Shown here piece after piece: positions 29,401 through 37,197 of a stretch of DNA of 64,000 nt (position 1 is the first letter of the stretch; each line of letters opens with the position of its first letter). Origin of the DNA: Adhaeribacter radiodurans (lineage in GTDB: Bacteria; Bacteroidota; Bacteroidia; Cytophagales; Hymenobacteraceae); assembly GCF_014075995.1 (NCBI RefSeq), contig NZ_CP055153.1, positions 4,092,001 to 4,156,000 of the forward strand. The letters run 5' to 3'. The notes beneath the pieces are model-generated. The model was not told the origin of the DNA, did no database searches, and worked only from the letters and a program-made list of their open reading frames with translations. The position numbers were made by a program, and so were the translations under genes.

Positions 29401-31071
29401 AATGAATCCGGAGATTACTGGATCGTGAATTTAGAAATCAAAGACAATCAGCTACTAGAAACTGCCTGGAATATGCGCTATGGGGGCTCAGGTACGGATA
29501 ATTTTACTTCTCTCATTCAAACCCCGGACGGAGGTTATTTATCGGGCGGATATACCAACTCGGGTAACAACGGCGACAAAAGCCAAAACAGCCAGGGGAA
29601 AAACGATTACTGGATTGTAAAAAGCGATAAGAACGGCAAAAAACTCTGGGACAAGCGTTACGGCGGTAATGAGGATGATTTTCTGAACCGCATCATTCAA
29701 ACTATGGATGGTGGTTACTTATTGGCGGGCTCTTCGCTATCGGGTAAGAGCGGCGATAAATCGGAGGCGAGTAAAGGCAACCGCGATTTTTGGCTCGTAA
29801 AAATTGATAAGCAAGGCACTAAAGAATGGGATAAAAGCTTCGGCGGCTCAGGCTACGACGAACTGAAAAAAGTAGTGCAGCTCTCTAACGGAAATTACAT
29901 AATGGCGGGCTCCAGCAATTCCCCGGCAAGTGGCGACAAAAGCCAGGACAGCCAAGGCGGTACAGATTACTGGATAGTGAAAATTAACGCTACTGGCGAT
30001 AAAATTTGGGATAAACGCTTTGGTGGTAATTTAGATGAAACCTTAGGCAGCTTTAGCCTGACCAGTAATAATAGCATTTTATTAGGAGGCACTTCTCTAT
30101 CCGGGGCTAACGGCGATAAAACGCAGACTAGCCGCGGCGGGAAAGATTTCTGGCTGGTGCAACTCGATAGTACGGGTGCTAAAACCTGGGACAAACGCTT
30201 TGGCGGTCCCGGCGACGACGAACTTTTCTCTATGGGCTTTAATCGTTTATTAAGCGAACAATCTTACTCGGCTGGCGATTATTTTGTAGGTGGCGCCAGT
30301 ACTTCGGGTAAGGGAGGCGATAAAACCCAAGCGAACCAAGGCGGTAAAGATTTCTGGCTGGTGCAACTGCATAGCAACGGCAACCTGGTTCGGGATTTGA
30401 GTTATGGCGGCAGCGCTAACGACGAGTTACGGGCTGCTATACAAACCCAAGCCGGCGATTATGTGCTGGCTGGTACTTCTTTTTCGGGTCAGAGTGGAGA
30501 TAAAACGCAAGCGAGTAAAGGAGGCAGCGATTATTGGTTGGTAAAGATAGATGCTTTCGGAAACAAACTCTATGATCAGACTTACGGGGGCAGCGGCAAC
30601 GAAGAACTCCGCTACCTGCAACGCACTAGTGAAGATGGCTTCGTACTCGGCGGCCGGTCCAATTCAGATGTCAGCGGCGATAGAACGCAACCCAGTCAGG
30701 GAGGTACCGATTATTGGCTCATGAAAGTGGCTCCTGCTGCTAGTGTTTTTACTATTTCCCTAAGGCAAAGTACTACTTTAATTGAACCAGATGTTTTTAC
30801 TAATCAGGTACAAGTCTATCCTAATCCCTTTACCGATCTGGTAACAATTTCTTTAACTCTGGCGCAACCAGCTGCCATAAGTTTACAAATATATACGCCA
30901 ACCGGGCAACAGCTTCGGCAAATAGATTTTGGCGTGTTACCAGCGGGTAAACAACAATTGCCTTGGAATGGCAAAGACAACCAAAACCAATTCGTAAAGC
31001 CCGGGCTTTACCTGTATCGCACCGTCGTGAATGGTCAGTTAAGAACTGGTAAATTATTTAAAACCGAATAA
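26434..31071 (+). CDS. Giant secreted three-propeller protein with a divergent T9SS sorting domain
   Basis: 1545 residues from the ATG at 26434 (MKTHLPGF); an in-frame ATG 60 bp upstream adds a non-signal-like leader. Signal peptide ends ...FLASGQ. Seven blades, MBG/Ig-like domain (about 482-565), seven blades (about 567-1005), linker, seven blades (about 1010-1440): 21 in all. The C-terminal domain (about 1458-1545) begins V-Y-P-N-P-F but then follows a different T9SS type A subtype (Q-I-Y-T-P-T-G-Q-Q, F-V-K-P-G-L-Y-L-Y-R, ending L-F-K-T-E) from the L-F-Q-G ... L-E-W-Q-A-G-N-K-P-A-G-L-Y-F subtype of its neighbours, as if the sorting domain had been exchanged. Surface-exposed or released; ligand unknown. 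Confidence 0.92.
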   Translation: MKTHLPGFNGNANYSNLIAYWFWWSALVLVLVSYSFLASGQNKVWDKTIGSNQSDGLAFIEQTKDGGYIVGGTSDGRASGDKSQSTRGGSDYWIIKLKADGTKAWDKTFGGQDNDNLTSLHQTQDGGYILGGTSESGIGGEKSQRKKGESDYWVVKLKADGTKAWDKTYGGSNSDNLRTVQQTNDGGYILGGSSTSDNTGDKTEPNKGGRGNSNYWVVKLNATGDKEWDKTIGSNESDTFITLQQTIDNCYILGGNSYAGKGGDKSQGQKGGYKYADDLWIVKLKSDGNKEWDKTIGGSDFDYLGALQQTQDGGYILGGSSDSDRGSDKSENSNRSFDYWVVKLDASGGKIWDKTVGGNRRDYLSALQQTKDGGYILGGYSDSDISGDKSQKSYNDENNFNSNDYWIVKLNATGTFVWDKTIGGNKNDYCRTVHPTSDGGYIIGGTSPSGVSGDKTEPNRDPENQGGSDFWVVKLGNQEVDLIQSIQFKPIIYKTFGDAPFTLSATASSGLPVSFTVESGPATIKETTLSLTGIGQVTVKATQAGNTHYKPITATQTFLVQAPGSAKKIWDKSFGGNKSDNLNAIVATTDGGYLLGGFSSSENSGDKSQNSQGYEDYWIIKTNATGSKLWDKRFGGTNADHLTALLAAPDGGYLLGGYSRSGRTRDKSENGGGVEDYWVIKIDSLGNKLWDKTFGGIYTDKLSAMVLTLDGGYLLGGSSNSRTSEDPNGVVKGYSDYWVIKIDATGNKIWDKTYGGDYIDDINSLLPTPDGGYLLGGSSGSNKSGDKSEANKGFFYTPDYWLVKIDGTGKKLWDKTYGGESDDNLKSLIQTPDGGYLLGGSSSSNAGADKSENSRGSNDYWVVKIDKEGIKLWDKTYGGNQDDNLTTLLPHAGSGYILAGSSFSDKGAEKSEDTRKMEGQFRNSTDYWIVKINENGEKDWDKTIGGSNGDNLTTAVIGVLGNYVLGGYSWSDIGADKSEPTLDKTYAGLNESGDYWIVNLEIKDNQLLETAWNMRYGGSGTDNFTSLIQTPDGGYLSGGYTNSGNNGDKSQNSQGKNDYWIVKSDKNGKKLWDKRYGGNEDDFLNRIIQTMDGGYLLAGSSLSGKSGDKSEASKGNRDFWLVKIDKQGTKEWDKSFGGSGYDELKKVVQLSNGNYIMAGSSNSPASGDKSQDSQGGTDYWIVKINATGDKIWDKRFGGNLDETLGSFSLTSNNSILLGGTSLSGANGDKTQTSRGGKDFWLVQLDSTGAKTWDKRFGGPGDDELFSMGFNRLLSEQSYSAGDYFVGGASTSGKGGDKTQANQGGKDFWLVQLHSNGNLVRDLSYGGSANDELRAAIQTQAGDYVLAGTSFSGQSGDKTQASKGGSDYWLVKIDAFGNKLYDQTYGGSGNEELRYLQRTSEDGFVLGGRSNSDVSGDRTQPSQGGTDYWLMKVAPAASVFTISLRQSTTLIEPDVFTNQVQVYPNPFTDLVTISLTLAQPAAISLQIYTPTGQQLRQIDFGVLPAGKQQLPWNGKDNQNQFVKPGLYLYRTVVNGQLRTGKLFKTE

Positions 31072-31101
31072 AGAATAAGGCCGATGCAATAAGTTTACAT
31101 C

Positions 31102-31137
31102 TTTAGTCAAAGACTGCTTTTGCAGTCCAAGACTAAA
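31102..31137 (+). terminator. Two-part hairpin after divergent-CTD paralogue
   Basis: TTTAGTC/GACTAAA (7 bp) encloses GACTGC/GCAGTC (6 bp) around a TTTT loop. It lies 31 bp after the stop codon and precedes a stronger terminator at 31172. Confidence 0.5.
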
Positions 31138-31171
31138 ATTAAATTTTATATTATAAATTGTAAAAACTTAA

Positions 31172-31210
31172 AAAACAAAGCCTCGGTAAATGCCGGGGCT
31201 TTGTTTTTTT
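31172..31210 (+). terminator. Strong intrinsic terminator
   Basis: AAAACAAAGCCTCGG pairs with CCGGGGCTTTGTTTT (one wobble) around a 6-base loop and is followed by a run of T. It should end transcription from the gene at 26434. Confidence 0.85.
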
Positions 31211-31756
31211 AAATAACTGATTAACGCAAAATTCTTCCTCAATACTGTTCAAACAATCCAAAAAAGGCTTTCCGCTCAGAATAAAGCCATATAGTAATAA
31301 TTTAATTAAACTAAGCCTGCTTCATTTTCCGTGTAAAATTTGGTTCTTTCCAAAACCATATTGCGCCCTTTCTTTTCTTCAATTACTACTCTGTATATTT
31401 CAGAATTAAATATTGTTTTATTTAAGGATATAAAAAACTTCCTGTTTCGCAGCTTATTATTAATCCGAATATTTCATTATTCCGTAAATACTCGTATTTC
31501 ATTCTTGCCTATTTCATAAATTACTAAATATTAAGCAGTTATGAATTATATCATGGTTCAAAATAAAATTTCTTCTGTTTTTTGATAGCTATATTAGATT
31601 GCACTTTATAAATTTCAGTCTGTATTCCTCCTACCTTCCAACTCAGGTTACTTCTGGCATTTGCTATGCAATTGTCTGTGGTTAATAGTATGGCGAAGGC
31701 TACGCTGGAAGATTGGATATTTCTTGCTTTATATAACCAACCGCTAAACTCAAATT
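31211..31756. other. A/T-rich intergenic stretch, no gene seen
   Basis: Apart from the start region of the gene at 31757, this 546-bp stretch has no convincing coding frame, no copy of the palindromic promoter element and no clear repeat. It presumably contains the promoter of the last paralogue, but no box could be assigned with confidence. Confidence 0.5.
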
Positions 31757-34723
31757 ATGAAAAATGTCTATTTCCAAGTAGTATACCCCTTTGTGTTGTC
31801 TGTGGGCTTCTGTGGCTGGCTGCAGCGGCTCTTTCTACTGCTCCCATTTATCTGTTTTTGTAATTCTGTTTCGGCGCAAAGTATTGTCTGGGAAAGCACC
31901 TTTGGCGGTCGCGTTTCCCAAGACGATCAAGATAATGTAAATAACGGCCGCTCGCAGTTAGGTTCCATTATTAACACTCCGGATGGCGGTCAGTTAATTG
32001 GTGGAAAATCGGATGCGGAAGTAGGTTTTGATAAGACACAACCCCGACTGGGCAGATTTGATTACTGGCTGGTAAAAACAAATAAAAATGGGCAGAAGCA
32101 GTGGGATAAAGTTTTGGGTGGCCGCGGCCAGGAAGAATTTGGCGCCGTTATTTCCACGCCAGATGGCGGTTACTTAGTGGGGGGCACTTCCGACTCCCCG
32201 ATAGGAGATGATAAAAGCGAGGCAAGCAAAGGCGGTTCTGATTATTGGATTGTAAAACTGGATAGTACGGGCACTAAACAATGGGACAAAACTTTGGGCA
32301 GTACTAATTACGATCAGTTAAGAGCCTTAGCTGCTATCCCGGACGGGGGCTATTTATTGGCGGGCAGCTCTAATTCCAGAACGGGCGGAAATAAAACGGA
32401 ATCTGGTAATGGAAACAATGATTATTGGATTGTTAAAATAGATAGCAGCGGTGCCGTGCAGTGGGATAAGACTTTGGGTGGCCGGAATCTGGATTACCTG
32501 GTAAACGTGAAAGCTACCGCCGACGGGGGCTTTCTGTTGGCCGGCGAAACCGATTCGGTAACGTACGAAAAAGACAGCACCCGATTTACAGTAAGAACCA
32601 GGAACTTTAACGTAATAAAAATAGATACTAACGGTACCGAACTGTGGAATAAAACTTATTACAAACCTTACAATACCCCGCTCAAAGATTTTGTATCTAC
32701 TCCCGACGGTAATTACTTATTAGTAGGCAGCAACTATTTACTAAAAGTTAATGAAAACGGTATTCAGCTTTTAGAAAGAAATCTTTCCCGGTTCCTTCAG
32801 GCCAATAAAGAATTAGAATCGGTTTTAGCTACTCCCGATGGCGGGTATTTACTGGGTACCAACGGCCTCTACACCAACAATAATCAGGAGAATAACCGTA
32901 ACGAAGATTTCCGGCTAGTGAAGCTCGATGCAAATGGCATTTACTTGTGGGAGGGCTCTTATGGCGGCAATGGGTTTGATTTTCTTACGGATGTTATTCT
33001 AACCAACAACGGAAATTACCTGTTAGGCGGTTTTACTTCTTTAAGCGACGGCTTCGATAAAACTAATGGCATAAAAGGTGAATTTGATTATTGGGTAGTA
33101 AAAGTAAAAGAAGAGCAAAAACCCGATTTAATCTCCTGGAATTTACGTTACGGCGGCACTTTACAAGATAATTTTACCCAGGTAATTCAAACGGTAGATG
33201 GCGGCTATTTACTGGGCGGCTATTCTCTTTCGGATAGTACCGGCGACAAATCACAGGTTAAGCAAGGCGGTTATGATTTTTGGGTAGTAAAAACCGACGA
33301 TAAGGGGAACAAAATCTGGGACAAAACTTATGGTGGTACGGGTAACGATTACCTCAACAGTATCCTGGAATTACCCGAAGGCGGCTTTTTACTCGGTGGA
33401 AGTTCCGAGTCCGGTATTGGCGGCGATAAAACGGAAACGAACCGAGGCAGCCGGGATTTCTGGGTTATCCGCCTGGACTATAAAGGCGATTTAATTTGGG
33501 ACCATACTTACGGCGGAACCGGCACCGAAGAATTACGCAAGATTCGACCTTTGCCTCGCAACGGTTATTTAGTAGCCGGCAGCAGTAATTCGCCGGTTAG
33601 CGGCGATAAAAGCCAACCTAGCCAGGGATTACAGGATTATTGGTTACTTCGCATTGATAACCAAGGTCAGAAACTTTGGGACCAACGTTACGGCGGTAAT
33701 TCCAACGATAATTTAGCTGATTTACTCGTTAGCCCAGACGGCAGTATTTTATTGGGCGGCACTTCCAATTCGCGGGTTAACGGCAACAAGACTCAAGCCA
33801 GCCGGGGCGGCTCCGATTATTGGGTTGTTAAAACAGATAGCACCGGGCAATTGCTGTGGGATAAACGTTTTGGTGGCTCGGAACAGGATAACCTTTTTGC
33901 TATAGCCAGTTCACCCACTGGAGAATACTTACTGGCCGGCCAAAGTCTTTCGGAAGATACGGGGGATAAATCGCAGCCCAGCCAAGGCAACCAGGATTTT
34001 TGGTTAGTAAAAATAAATAATAACGGTAATAAAATTTGGGATAAAGCTTTTGGGGGCAAAGGTAAAGAAGAACTGCGCTCTTTAGTGATTACCCGCGAAG
34101 GCGGATACGTGTTAGGAGGAACTTCTTTTTCGGGGCGTAACGGCAATAGAACCCAGAATACCCGGGGCGGCGGCGATTACTGGCTCGTGAAAACCGATAG
34201 CTCCGGTGCCCAGCTTTGGGATTATCGTTTTGGGGGCAACGGCGACGATGAACTCCGGATGGTACAAGAAACCAGAGAAGGAGGATTAATTATTGGAGGA
34301 CGAACTAACTCCGGAATTGGCGGCGATAAAACGCAGCCAAATTGGGGTAATACCGATTATTGGTTAGTAAGATTATCTGCCACCGGCGTTGGCTATGTAA
34401 ATCTAGATACTCCACCCACTAATTTAACCCCTCCTCTCACCCCCCCTGCCCTAGCTACCACCCTAAATTTTATAGCGTATCCTAATCCATTTTCGACCCA
34501 ACTTAAGGTACACTTTAAAGTACCGCGCCCACAAACAATTACGGCCCAAATCTACGATGGTAAAGGCTTACTATTAGCTACTCTTTTTGAAGGGGAAGTA
34601 CAAGCAAATAAAACGTATGCGTGGCAATGGCAGCCCCCAACCTTCGTGCAACCCGGTTTATATTTTCTGCGCGTGCAGACTTATGATAAAGTTTATTACC
34701 AGAAAGTACTGCTTGCCAGATAA
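31757..34723 (+). CDS. Secreted two-propeller T9SS protein, most divergent array member
   Basis: 988 residues. Signal peptide ends ...NSVSAQ. Seven blades to about residue 455, a short linker (K-V-K-E-E-Q-K-P-D), seven blades from about 459, and a T9SS type A domain at about 904-988 (I-A-Y-P-N-P-F ... K-V-L-L-A-R). There is no MBG insert. Several blades of the first block are degenerate (no GG or G-D-K-S/T motifs in the fifth and sixth) yet the count is still seven. The second block lacks the exact L-N-R-V-I-Q-T / K-V-I-Q-L signatures of the others (here L-N-S-I-L-E-L and K-I-R-P-L), so this is the most distant member. It is last in the array, followed by a terminator and unrelated genes. Confidence 0.92.
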   Translation: MKNVYFQVVYPFVLSVGFCGWLQRLFLLLPFICFCNSVSAQSIVWESTFGGRVSQDDQDNVNNGRSQLGSIINTPDGGQLIGGKSDAEVGFDKTQPRLGRFDYWLVKTNKNGQKQWDKVLGGRGQEEFGAVISTPDGGYLVGGTSDSPIGDDKSEASKGGSDYWIVKLDSTGTKQWDKTLGSTNYDQLRALAAIPDGGYLLAGSSNSRTGGNKTESGNGNNDYWIVKIDSSGAVQWDKTLGGRNLDYLVNVKATADGGFLLAGETDSVTYEKDSTRFTVRTRNFNVIKIDTNGTELWNKTYYKPYNTPLKDFVSTPDGNYLLVGSNYLLKVNENGIQLLERNLSRFLQANKELESVLATPDGGYLLGTNGLYTNNNQENNRNEDFRLVKLDANGIYLWEGSYGGNGFDFLTDVILTNNGNYLLGGFTSLSDGFDKTNGIKGEFDYWVVKVKEEQKPDLISWNLRYGGTLQDNFTQVIQTVDGGYLLGGYSLSDSTGDKSQVKQGGYDFWVVKTDDKGNKIWDKTYGGTGNDYLNSILELPEGGFLLGGSSESGIGGDKTETNRGSRDFWVIRLDYKGDLIWDHTYGGTGTEELRKIRPLPRNGYLVAGSSNSPVSGDKSQPSQGLQDYWLLRIDNQGQKLWDQRYGGNSNDNLADLLVSPDGSILLGGTSNSRVNGNKTQASRGGSDYWVVKTDSTGQLLWDKRFGGSEQDNLFAIASSPTGEYLLAGQSLSEDTGDKSQPSQGNQDFWLVKINNNGNKIWDKAFGGKGKEELRSLVITREGGYVLGGTSFSGRNGNRTQNTRGGGDYWLVKTDSSGAQLWDYRFGGNGDDELRMVQETREGGLIIGGRTNSGIGGDKTQPNWGNTDYWLVRLSATGVGYVNLDTPPTNLTPPLTPPALATTLNFIAYPNPFSTQLKVHFKVPRPQTITAQIYDGKGLLLATLFEGEVQANKTYAWQWQPPTFVQPGLYFLRVQTYDKVYYQKVLLAR

Positions 34724-34745
34724 AATTGCTAAAAGTATAATAACT

Positions 34746-34779
34746 CAGTCGGTTCTAGTACAAAAGACCGGCTGTTTTT
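34746..34779 (+). terminator. Intrinsic terminator ending the paralogue array
   Basis: CAGTCGGT pairs with ACCGGCTG (one wobble), followed by TTTTTATTA, 22 bp after the stop codon. Confidence 0.75.
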
Positions 34780-34999
34780 ATTACCACTAAATTTAAAGTA
34801 TAATAATGAAAAGAAAATTGCATTAACAATTTTACCTAAGACACAAACAATAAATTCCATTGGATTAAAAATAGATTACAAGAAAACTACTGGTGAATCC
34901 TTCAACTGTTATGTCGGCGCTTCATCCTAGTTTTAAACGGTAGTTGGGAACTATACTTTTGAATCACGCCGATTCTCTAAAGAGAATTGACACTATTAG

Positions 35000-35043
35000 T
35001 AAATATAATTTAACCAGTAGATAAATATAATTTAACCAGTAGA
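35000..35043. repeat. 22-bp perfect tandem duplication
   Basis: The unit TAAATATAATTTAACCAGTA plus GA occurs twice head to tail (35000-35021 and 35022-35043). The surrounding gap 34780-35240 is A/T-rich and otherwise shows no gene. Confidence 0.8.
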
Positions 35044-35240
35044 GTAATTTTAACTTTTCTAATCAAGCTGGAAGCATTAAATAGAACCTCCAAAATATAT
35101 TCACTCTTCTATTTATTGGCATTAGAATTGCAAAATTTTGTTAAAAGCACATTAAAACTGTTAAAAAGTATTTTGGCCATTTTACCTTAAAGATAGCCTT
35201 AATAGAAAGGAGTACTTGATAATGCTAAACTTATTCTTTT

Positions 35241-35495
35241 ATGAAATTAAAAATCTGGTTTAAAACCTTTATTTTAGTTGTAATAAGCGCAGTAGTAGTT
35301 TGCTGTAAAACTACTATAGTTCGCACCTCTCATCCTGGTCCGGCGGTGGCACGATCACTACCTCCTGGGCAAGCCAAAAAAGTATATGGGCACCAATCCG
35401 CCAGAGCCTTTGCACCCGGACAACAGAAAAAGCAAAGTCAAAGAACTGTGATGGTGGTTAAAGCAGGCAAGCCTGTTAAAAACAAGAAAAAATAA
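35241..35495 (+). CDS. Small lipoprotein-like exported protein
   Basis: 84 residues. A hydrophobic N-terminal segment ends in V-V-V-C-C-K, a plausible though non-ideal lipobox. The mature part is short, basic and rich in Pro/Gly/Lys with a repeated theme P-P-G-Q-A-K-K-V-Y-G-H-Q-S-A-R-A-F / A-P-G-Q-Q-K-K. Small proteins with P-P-G-Q-A-K-K type motifs are common in Bacteroidota (some carry a doubtful 'quinol oxidase subunit 4' label); their role is unknown. A purine-rich AAAGGAG motif lies about 30 bp upstream. It stands alone with its own hairpin terminator. Confidence 0.75.
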   Translation: MKLKIWFKTFILVVISAVVVCCKTTIVRTSHPGPAVARSLPPGQAKKVYGHQSARAFAPGQQKKQSQRTVMVVKAGKPVKNKKK

Positions 35496-35525
35496 TTTTC
35501 AATTTCTAACTTAAAACCGGTAAAC

Positions 35526-35542
35526 GCCTCCCTTAAAGAGGC
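35526..35542 (+). terminator. Short hairpin after small lipoprotein gene
   Basis: GCCTC and GAGGC close a 7-base loop 30 bp after the stop and are followed by TTATTTATTATATTATT. The rest of the 35496-35796 gap shows nothing else. Confidence 0.55.
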
Positions 35543-35796
35543 TTATTTATTATATTATTTAATAAGTCCCCATTAATATAATCTACTGCAACTTGTAAAA
35601 TTTACTAATTAGTAAAAATTCCTAAATCTAACTGCTAATAACTAATACCTAACATCTCTTTTTTCACTATTTCCAATTTCCGAAACTATACTGTTTAATA
35701 AGCAGCCTGGCAAAATAAATTGGGTAAACTGTTCCCGATAACTTATCTTTATTCGGTTCTGTTAGTACAATTGGTTAAACAAAAAGCCGTTCCGGA

Positions 35797-37101
35797 ATGC
35801 CTTACTCCTTCCACCTTGCTCAAAACAAAACCAGGTTATCTACCGAAATTATTGCGGGTATTTCATCATTTCTGGCTACCTCGTACATTATTGTAGTGAA
35901 TCCTAGTATTCTTAGCCAAACCGGAATGCCCTTTGCCGGCGTACTCACAGCTACCGTATTGGTTTGCTTTTGCAGTAGCCTGATGATGGGATTGTATGCC
36001 CGTAACCCCATATTAGTAGCTCCGGGAATGGGATTAAATGCTTTTTTCACGTTTTCGGCGGTGCTGGGCATGAAAGTACCGTGGCCGGTTGCCTTAGGAG
36101 CGGTGTTTTGGTCAGGTATTATTTTTTTACTATTATCTGTTTTTAACATCCGCACTTTTATTGTGCGGGCCATTCCCCGGCCTTTGCGTTACGCCATTGC
36201 CGCCGGAATTGGTTTATTTATTACGCTTATCGGGTTTTCCAACGCTAAATTTATTATTTCTAATCCAGCCACCATAATTGGCGTAAGCCCTTTAAATCCA
36301 GCGCTGCTTACTTTTTTAGCCGGTTTGCTTCTAACGGCATTACTCGTAACCCGGCAAGTGCCCGGAGCAATTTTGCTTGGCATTTTATTCACTACTTTAG
36401 TTGCTTACCCGCTTGGCCGTTGGTGGGCTCTTTCTTCCCCACCTTTAGTTAGTTTAAATGGTATTTTTGCCGCGCCCGATTTTAGTTTATTCCTGCGCCT
36501 GGATCTGCAGCATTCCTTACAATGGTCAGTGGTGCCGGTAATATTTGCCTTTGTTTTTACCGATTTGTTCGATAGCTTATCCACCTTGGTAGGTTTAGCA
36601 GAAGCCGCCAACTTGCTCGACGAAAACGGCGAACCTCGTCACGTAAAACGGGCCTTACTCACCGATGCCGTAGCAACCACACTGGCCGGACTGGTAGGTT
36701 CCAGCCCGGGCACTGCTTACATTGAATCAGCGGTGGGCATTGAGGCAGGCGGGCGAACCGGTTTGACCGCCGTTGTAGGGGCTATTCTGTTTTTACCCTT
36801 TCTGTTTCTAGCTCCCCTTTTATCGGTAATTCCGGCTATTGCTACTGCTCCGGCTTTGGTACTGGTAGGCGTTTTTATGATCCGGCCGGTTACTAAAATT
36901 AATTGGGGATTGCTGCACGAAGCTATTCCGGCCTTTTTGGCGATGGTGCTCATTCCGTTTACTTATTCCATTACCCAAGGTATTATCTGGGGCTTTTTGT
37001 CTTGGACTGCTCTAAAATTAGCTACAGGCAACCGTGCCGACATCAGCGCATCTTTGCTTGTAATCGATGCTTTTTGTATTCTGGCTTTGTTCCTGGCTTA
37101 A
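35797..37101 (+). CDS. NCS2-family (AzgA/PbuG-type) purine permease
   Basis: 434 residues, strongly hydrophobic with about a dozen transmembrane segments. The N-terminal L-S-T-E-I-I-A-G-I-S-S-F-L-A-T-S-Y-I and N-P-x-x-L-S-x-T-G-M-P motifs, the A-P-G-M-G-L-N-A-F-F motif and F-V-F-T-D-L-F-D-S with G-T-A-Y-I-E-S-A-x-G-I are hallmarks of the AzgA/GhxP/PbuG subgroup, which imports adenine, guanine or hypoxanthine by proton symport in the inner membrane. Length fits the family. It is a single gene, convergent with the next gene on the minus strand. Which purine it prefers cannot be read from sequence. Confidence 0.93.
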   Translation: MPYSFHLAQNKTRLSTEIIAGISSFLATSYIIVVNPSILSQTGMPFAGVLTATVLVCFCSSLMMGLYARNPILVAPGMGLNAFFTFSAVLGMKVPWPVALGAVFWSGIIFLLLSVFNIRTFIVRAIPRPLRYAIAAGIGLFITLIGFSNAKFIISNPATIIGVSPLNPALLTFLAGLLLTALLVTRQVPGAILLGILFTTLVAYPLGRWWALSSPPLVSLNGIFAAPDFSLFLRLDLQHSLQWSVVPVIFAFVFTDLFDSLSTLVGLAEAANLLDENGEPRHVKRALLTDAVATTLAGLVGSSPGTAYIESAVGIEAGGRTGLTAVVGAILFLPFLFLAPLLSVIPAIATAPALVLVGVFMIRPVTKINWGLLHEAIPAFLAMVLIPFTYSITQGIIWGFLSWTALKLATGNRADISASLLVIDAFCILALFLA

Positions 37102-37197
37102 CATAATATTTGCAATTCAGGTATTCACTCAACATAAAAACTTGAAAAAGTTTTGTAAGTACTTTTTCGATTTTCCCTGAATTTCAGTTCTGAGGTT

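Noticed and set aside
31666-31863. A 65-codon open frame upstream of and overlapping the last paralogue
   Set aside because: It overlaps the signal-peptide region of the real gene in another frame and has no recognisable features.
1-34723. Regular spacing of similar motifs resembling a CRISPR or satellite array
   Set aside because: The periodicity is about 180-210 bp, in frame, and variable at DNA level; it is explained by protein blades.
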